Source: Odontesthes bonariensis
Taxonomy: Eukaryota; Chordata; Actinopteri; Atheriniformes; Atherinopsidae
Direction of reading: 5' to 3'
NCBI RefSeq assembly: GCF_027942865.1
Contig: NC_134524.1
Span: forward strand, 19,707,536-19,771,535
Length of the DNA stretch: 64,000 nt
Within the stretch, counting starts at the first letter, position 1. Each line of letters opens with the position of its first letter. A program made the position numbers and the translations under genes. The notes beneath the pieces are model-generated. The model searched no databases, was not told where the DNA came from, and was given only the letters and a program-made list of their open reading frames with translations. Below, piece after piece: positions 58,656 through 64,000 of the stretch.

Positions 58656-60010
58656 GGGAGAAGCTCTCCACGTGCCTGTGGGCGGCTCTCCCGACAACAA
58701 CGTAACTCCATTTCTTGAATTTTTTTCTCTTCCAAATTGAAGTAACATTGGGATTTCTATCAAAAGGTAGGCTACTCCTTTTCACCCCATTGTTTCATTT
58801 GATTTTTAAAGATTTGTAATGAGGGGATTTTTACTGACTAATATAAGTGTGCCAGATTACAAAGTGGTCTGTCTCACTTTGGCAAATCAAGACAATATTT
58901 TCTAGGGATTTTAGAAAAGTCTCATATGTTTATCTAAAATGTTAAATATCAGGATGAGCAGTAAAAGTAAAAAAAAAAAAAAAAAAAAAATGAATAAATA
59001 GTCCCAGATGGCCCAAGTTCACCCCTAAGGTAGCAATATTAATACATCTTTTGGGAGGTACCTGTAGCTTGGAAGTTATAGTTTGAAATAGTTTCTTATT
59101 TTTAATTGGGCTAACAATAATCTCTCCAGTTGGAGGGTTATTGTGCAACCACACTGACAGGAGATTAGCCGAGTTGGAAAATAGTTTGGCTACTTCTACA
59201 TGTAAGGTTACTGTCTCCTTTCTACATCATAGACATTCAGACTGAAACGGAAGTTAAAGCCTTTTAATAATATGAACAGCCAGTGCAAAACCCAAATGTT
59301 ATTGTAGTACAAACAACCAGATCAGAGAAAAAGAAAAAAAAAGCTTAAAAATTAAAGACTGTCAAATATAATATATGATTTTCATAAAGATTACACATAC
59401 TGAAAATAATTTTCACGATGTCAGAGTAATTATCACAATGTGTGAAACAAAACATCATAGACCAAATACTAAAAACTTGTATTTGAATAAAAAAAATGTC
59501 TTAACATGATTCAATAAACGTATGTATATCATCTCAAACTTACAGAAAATGAATAGAAATAGTTGAAATTTCCTTCTGTCAAGACATCGTTTCCTTGAAA
59601 AATGAATATAACACCATAGATACTTTTTCCCTATACACAGTCATTGTAAAAGAAACTGTTAAGTCATTTCAAACTGATTTCGGGTATCTGATATCAGGTC
59701 AATTGCTCTTCTGTTGTGGCTTGCTGGGATTGAGTTTGCCGTGATGAGCTTTCAACATATATTTCTGAGATTGCTGAAGAATGTTCTGGACAGTATTTGT
59801 CTCGACAATTTTATTGTGGAATGCTACAAGAATAGATATATTTGTCTCCTCATGTGTTGATGAAAATATCCCTTTAAGGTGCATTCAGAACATATATGTA
59901 CGTGGGATTATTTTACAATTAATCACGAGTTAATTACAAACACAAAATTTTGAAGCGATTGACAGCCCTGATAAAAACATCAGCACATCCCTGTTATTTT
60001 TATGTGTACT
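58656..60010. other. Intergenic, no gene seen
   Basis: AT-rich sequence with a poly-A tract near 58,970-58,990. Short open frames here lack any family feature. The right edge is presumably the 3' UTR of the next GIMAP. Confidence 0.5.
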
Positions 60011-61598
60011 CTAATCGTCGCTTTGCCCCTCTGCACCCCCAAATCCTAAACTCGACGTGGACTCATTCCAAACAGCATCCATGGCTTTCTGAAACGCATC
60101 CCTTGTAGTTTCTGCTCCTGCAGCAGCATGATATCCCGCCACACCTCCTTTTACAATCCCACTGAAAGCAGCAGACACAATTGATGCCTTTTGTGGGTCT
60201 GTTGATACCAGCGCTGCAACATCTGAATTTCCTTGTACATTTTTACCAGTGGATGTAATTCCTGACACACCAAGTAAAGCTCCTAAAACTGCGCCAGTTG
60301 CTGCACACGCTAATTTGACCATTAACTCATTGAGCACATTGGTTTTTGCCCTCTTTCTGATTTCCTCAGTTGACACATTTCCTGATGCCTGCGTTATGTC
60401 TTCTTCCTGCTTCTGTATTTCTTTTTTCACGTCTTTCAGCATCTGATTGGTGTAACACTTTCCATCGTTTGCCTCACTTATCTTGTCTATTGTACGGAAG
60501 AGCTCTTCCACTTGGAACTGATTGCTCCTGTAGGGATCTTCGCTGTGGAGCTTCCAGTATTTGTTATCGACAACGCGGCACCTGCCTCCACATTTCTTCA
60601 CCAGATCATTCAGCTCTTTGTTTAAGCTGACAAATTCCTCAATTCTCATTCCCTCCTGTAGCTGGTCTCCATGAGTGAAGACAACTGCAGCATATTTCAG
60701 AGCGTCTTCAGAAAAATCCTGGCAGATTTTTTTTACGACATCTTTCTCTTGCTCAGTGAATTTCTCCACTTTAAGCACAATGAGAAAAGCATGAGGCCCA
60801 GGAGCGCACTCTGTGAGACACCGAACTATCTCAGTCTTAAGAGAGTCCTCAGACCCACATGTGCCAAAAACACTGTGCATGTCAATCAGAGTGAGATTTC
60901 TTCCGCTGACACACTTGCTTCTTGCTCGAGTTGGACTTCCTTCTGAATCTGGAGAATGACTTATCTTGAACGCATCTTCTCCCAACATGGTATTAGCCAG
61001 GCTGCTTTTCCCAGCTCCAGTTTTCCCCAACAGAACAATCCTTCTTGATGCCAACACTAGGACACAAAAATGTTATGTGAAAGGCATCCAGTTTGAGTAA
61101 ATGTTGGCAATACTTGAGATACTTTAATCAGAACCAGTAAAGTTGTGATATAACTAATAGAGGATGTGAAGCTGACATCAACCCATTATGAATTTTGGGT
61201 AATTTTTATATTTATTTTCTGTCCAAGGTCCATAATGGTATGGTTAGAGGGACCAAACACACGACTTAACTGATGGCAGGCAGGCGTCAGAAACTGAAAG
61301 ACCTTATTCTAAACCAAAAGATGTGGTCTCGGAATGCAGGGAACCTTTTTTTTTTAAAAAGGAAGGGGGGGCTAACCAAGGAGCATATATACTGGGAGGG
61401 GTGATGCAGGGGAGTAACAAGTACAGGGAACGGGTGGTAACATGATGATCAACTAAATGTTTTGAACATTGAACTCGGCAGCAAATGATTCTGGCAGTAA
61501 TGGGATGAGGCTAGTTTTGAAAGTTCAAAGTGTAGAGAAAGTGCAGCATGTTGCGAAGGGTTGACAAAGATATGAATTAAGCTTAACTCACCGTCCAT
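60011..61598 (-). CDS. GIMAP/AIG1 GTPase E, two exons, G3 motif lost
   Basis: Exon 1 gives ATGGACG (61,598-61,592) before GTGAGT. Exon 2 (61,056-60,011) follows GTCCTAG, giving MDVLASRRIVLLGKTG and 350 residues. The phase is the same as in GIMAP copy C. Motifs: G1 GKTGAGKSSLANT, G4 VVFTHGDQLQEG, GGRCRVVDNKYW. The G3 DTPG is replaced by DMHS (LIDMHSVFG). This should compromise switch II and GTP hydrolysis, although binding may persist. A charged helix (QKQEEDITQASGNVSTEE) precedes a hydrophobic stretch (CAATGAVLGALLGVSGI) and a second Gly/Ala segment (SGIVKGGVAGYHAAAG). The tail is acidic (GGAEGQSDD). An alternative upstream first exon at 62,677-62,749 is possible. A perfect ISRE core lies 131 bases upstream of the ATG. 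Confidence 0.87.
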
Positions 61599-61728
61599 GT
61601 TGTCAAATATGAAGTCACCGGAGTTATTCCAGCAGTTCGTGGCCGTTTTTGAGGCGAGGAATGGCTTGTTTGTGCGGTGTCCTTGCTGTGTGTTTTTGCT
61701 CCGGCTCTTCTGTGCAGTTTGATCGTAC

Positions 61729-61738
61729 TTTCATTTTC
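61729..61738 (-). promoter_or_regulatory. ISRE upstream of GIMAP E
   Basis: The minus strand reads GGAAAATGAAAGT, containing GAAAATGAAA, a perfect match to the GAAANNGAAA ISRE core. It is about 131 bases upstream of the exon 1 start codon, in the orientation of the gene. This supports, but does not prove, interferon induction. Confidence 0.6.
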
Positions 61739-61749
61739 CACCGGTTTGG

Positions 61750-64000
61750 CTGGTTGGTTTCTATTATTTCAGTACAGCCAGCTGGAACAATGGAAAGTGT
61801 ATATAAAGTATTTGTGCATGACGCAGGCTCCATTGTGACTTGATAACTGTAATTAGTCGGCATTAAAGAATAGTTTCTGTAGTCATTAAAGAGTTGCCAT
61901 TCTGTACGGCCACATGCACAGTTGAGCGGGTCCTAGCACATATGCATGAGGTGGGAATCTATGGAATGCTGTTTCAATCAAGAGTTTTTTTTTTAAAAGA
62001 TACTTGAATCAATGAATGTCGTTCAGAAATTAATTTGAAAAAAAAATTATGTCATATTTATTTGTTTTTTATTGAACTTTTATTTCATAATTCTCCTTTT
62101 ATCTTTTTCAAAGGAGTTCAGGGGGCCGATAACACTGCTAACTCAACCAAGAATAACACACGCACACACAAAAAAAGATATACTGGAAATCTTCTCAAAC
62201 TCCAACTTAGATAGAACTTAATATGGTCAAAGGTCATTTCAGCTTCTTATTCTGATCTATTGCTAAAGATTTTATAGACTTAAAAGCTGTAATTTTACGG
62301 TAACATTTCAATGAATAATGTTCACAATTGCTGTAAAAAAAAGTATATGATCACATAATTGTGTCTTCTCTGTATTCTGTTTATGTGGCAGCTGGGTGGA
62401 AAATTATATATATATCTGTATATACAACAAAATCAAGTAAAGAGATGTGTTGTTGTTTGAAAATAAATGGCCAAAAAGAAAGAAACTTGAAACTTCATCC
62501 ATGTAGAGCTTTAGAAGGAATGAGCCCATTTAAAGCTGCTTTTTTAAAGTCAAGTGTCAGGATGGAGTGGTGTGTTGTCATTGGCGTACTGTTCTTATTT
62601 AGCTTCAAACAGGGAGGATATTAATCAATGCCAATGTAGAAGAATCCAAGTAAGATGTCACATATAATTGACTTACATGTTTTTAGTGTTTTTTTGCATT
62701 GAGCTTCTGCAGCATCACGCCTCTTGAAACTACTTTCGATATCGTCCATATTAATGACTTCATAGTAAAGATAAATGCTGTGCAAGACAGCTGCTGCACC
62801 CGTTCTTTTTAGGGCGTAGCAAGTTTTCCATCAGTCAAGAATTTGAAAGGAGGTGCTTTGTTTGCTTTTGTTGGCACCACAGATGCAACGCTTCTCGGAA
62901 ACAGTTCTAAAGTTAAACAATGAAACAATAAGTAAGACCTTTGGGTTGAAGGTGTGCTGTCACAACAAACTGCAGGCACATCGAAAATTCAGTTTAAGGT
63001 TGTTGTTTTTTTTTAAATGTGGAGACGTCCTATGAGTAACTGTAAGTCAGGCTTCGTACAACAGAATAACAGCTAACACTTTCATGAACAATTTAGTTTG
63101 TACACCAGTATGTGTTGACTTTGTTTGCCGCTATTTTCAGCGATTAATTGATCATTTGGTATCTTACTGTATATTTACAGCATCAAAAAACGCATGGAAA
63201 CCAGACAGTCTATGGCATTGTAACAAGGAAATATATGACACAGACAAACATGGAGCTAATGTAATGCTGTAGAGCTATTCTGATTCAACCAGCAGCTGGT
63301 AGGAATGTATTACTACCATCACAAGGTGACAGTAATCTACAGAGCTGTTTTCAGACCATCGTGCAAACAACAACAGAAGAGTGCTTCACCACTGCCACGC
63401 TACAGGATAACATGTCTGACACTGTGAGCTTAGATGCTAATGGTGTCCCAACAGGAGAAACATGCAAAGCTAAACACTGCAGACCATCAAACACTTTGTG
63501 TGGAATTAAAAAAACACAAGCAAAAGTAACATTCCGGACAAACTCTTCCACATTTGCCAGCATGCCAAAGTTTACCACAACTACGCAATATCATTGCAAA
63601 GCACTGAGCACGCCTCTTTTTTTTTCTTTTTGCAGATGTATGAAACTGTGTGTGACGATTATAACAATGTATGCAATATTAATCATAGCATTACAGAACA
63701 TGACAGTATAACTAAAAAGCAATGTGAATGGAGTTAATGGCCATCACTTTCGCTTTTGCATGTGTGTTGACGTGAGCTTATATGTGTGACGAGGGGATGT
63801 TATCAATCTGAACATGTTCAAATATTTCCCTGTGATCACAGACGGTATATTTACCAATGTTTAACATTGGTGCGTTATTCTTAAAGTTCAGTCTTGATGC
63901 TGATATGAAGAATGCATCCACGAGTGGCATTATATTGTCTGTGAGCTTTGAACCAAACAAAGCTGTCTCTGACTGATGAGCGCGCTGCATTGAATAACTG
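61750..64000. other. Right end of the window, no clear gene
   Basis: Apart from the candidate exon, nothing with family features was recognised. Open frames of 60-116 codons at 63,361-63,711 and on the minus strand lack splice support and conserved motifs. The far right may belong to the next gene outside the window. Confidence 0.4.
62677..62749 (-). CDS. Candidate alternative first exon for GIMAP E
   Basis: On the minus strand a 73-base exon starts ATGGACGATATCGAAAGTAG and ends ACAT before a good GTAAGT donor. It encodes MDDIESSFKRRDAAEAQCKK and a few more residues, ending in phase 1. That is the phase needed to join GIMAP E exon 2 (giving KTLLASRRIVLLG). It could also belong to another minus-strand gene downstream of it or be chance. 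No transcript evidence is available. Confidence 0.3.

Noticed and set aside
63351-63711. Overlapping frames of 75 and 116 codons near the right end
   Set aside because: No conserved motif, signal or splice support. They overlap on opposite strands in AT-rich DNA.

Overview
The window looks like teleost fish genomic DNA. It has intron-containing genes with GT-AG junctions, fish-type CR1/L2 LINEs, dense palindromic MITEs (short non-autonomous DNA transposons), long GATA/TCTA microsatellites, and fish-expanded immune families: GIMAP/AIG1 GTPases, a PRY-SPRY TRIM, and a macrodomain protein with a PARP14/DTX3L-like N-terminus. Nothing prokaryotic is present.

Layout. (1) 1-9,420 is mostly mobile DNA. 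An 8.7-kb foldback element has inverted arms ending in 175-bp tandem arrays; a minus-strand LINE is inserted in its left arm, and a hAT-type MITE is inserted in that LINE. (2) 9,421-31,100 holds three tandem copies (A, B, C) of a GIMAP unit. Each unit is a tiny exon 1 ending ATGGCGG, an intron, one large GTPase exon and a conserved 3' flank. C (27,102-29,740) is intact. B is broken by a MITE. A has lost its C-terminal part and is joined directly to B's exon 1 in the same reading frame, so A-to-B splicing would give a double-GTPase protein. (3) 19,876-37,200 is a 3' flank of inverted and repeated segments carrying a TTAA-flanked MITE and a P-like element with a THAP exon. (4) 40,601-42,222 (minus) is a fourth GIMAP with a 17-residue Gly/Ala/Thr/Glu repeat. 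(5) 42,671-45,845 is L2 LINE debris. (6) 46,420-52,923 (minus) is a six-exon, 390-residue macrodomain gene whose 4.2-kb first intron holds nested MITEs. (7) 55,269-58,600 (minus) is a seven-exon RING/B-box/coiled-coil/PRY-SPRY TRIM gene of 561 residues. (8) 60,011-61,598 (minus) is a fifth GIMAP with a textbook ISRE core upstream. The last 2 kb hold no clear gene.

How the genes fit together. GIMAP GTPases, PARP14/DTX3L-type macrodomain proteins and fish TRIMs are all families tied to antiviral or interferon responses. One perfect ISRE core and two near-matches lie close to three start codons, so I infer an interferon-responsive immune cluster diversifying by tandem duplication and transposon traffic. 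The GIMAPs that keep their C-terminus share a Gly/Ala-rich, glycine-zipper-like region, suggesting membrane insertion. Two of the five have lost the DTPG (G3) motif. Exon structures were built by hand from splice consensus, reading-frame continuity and comparison between paralogs; no database search was possible.
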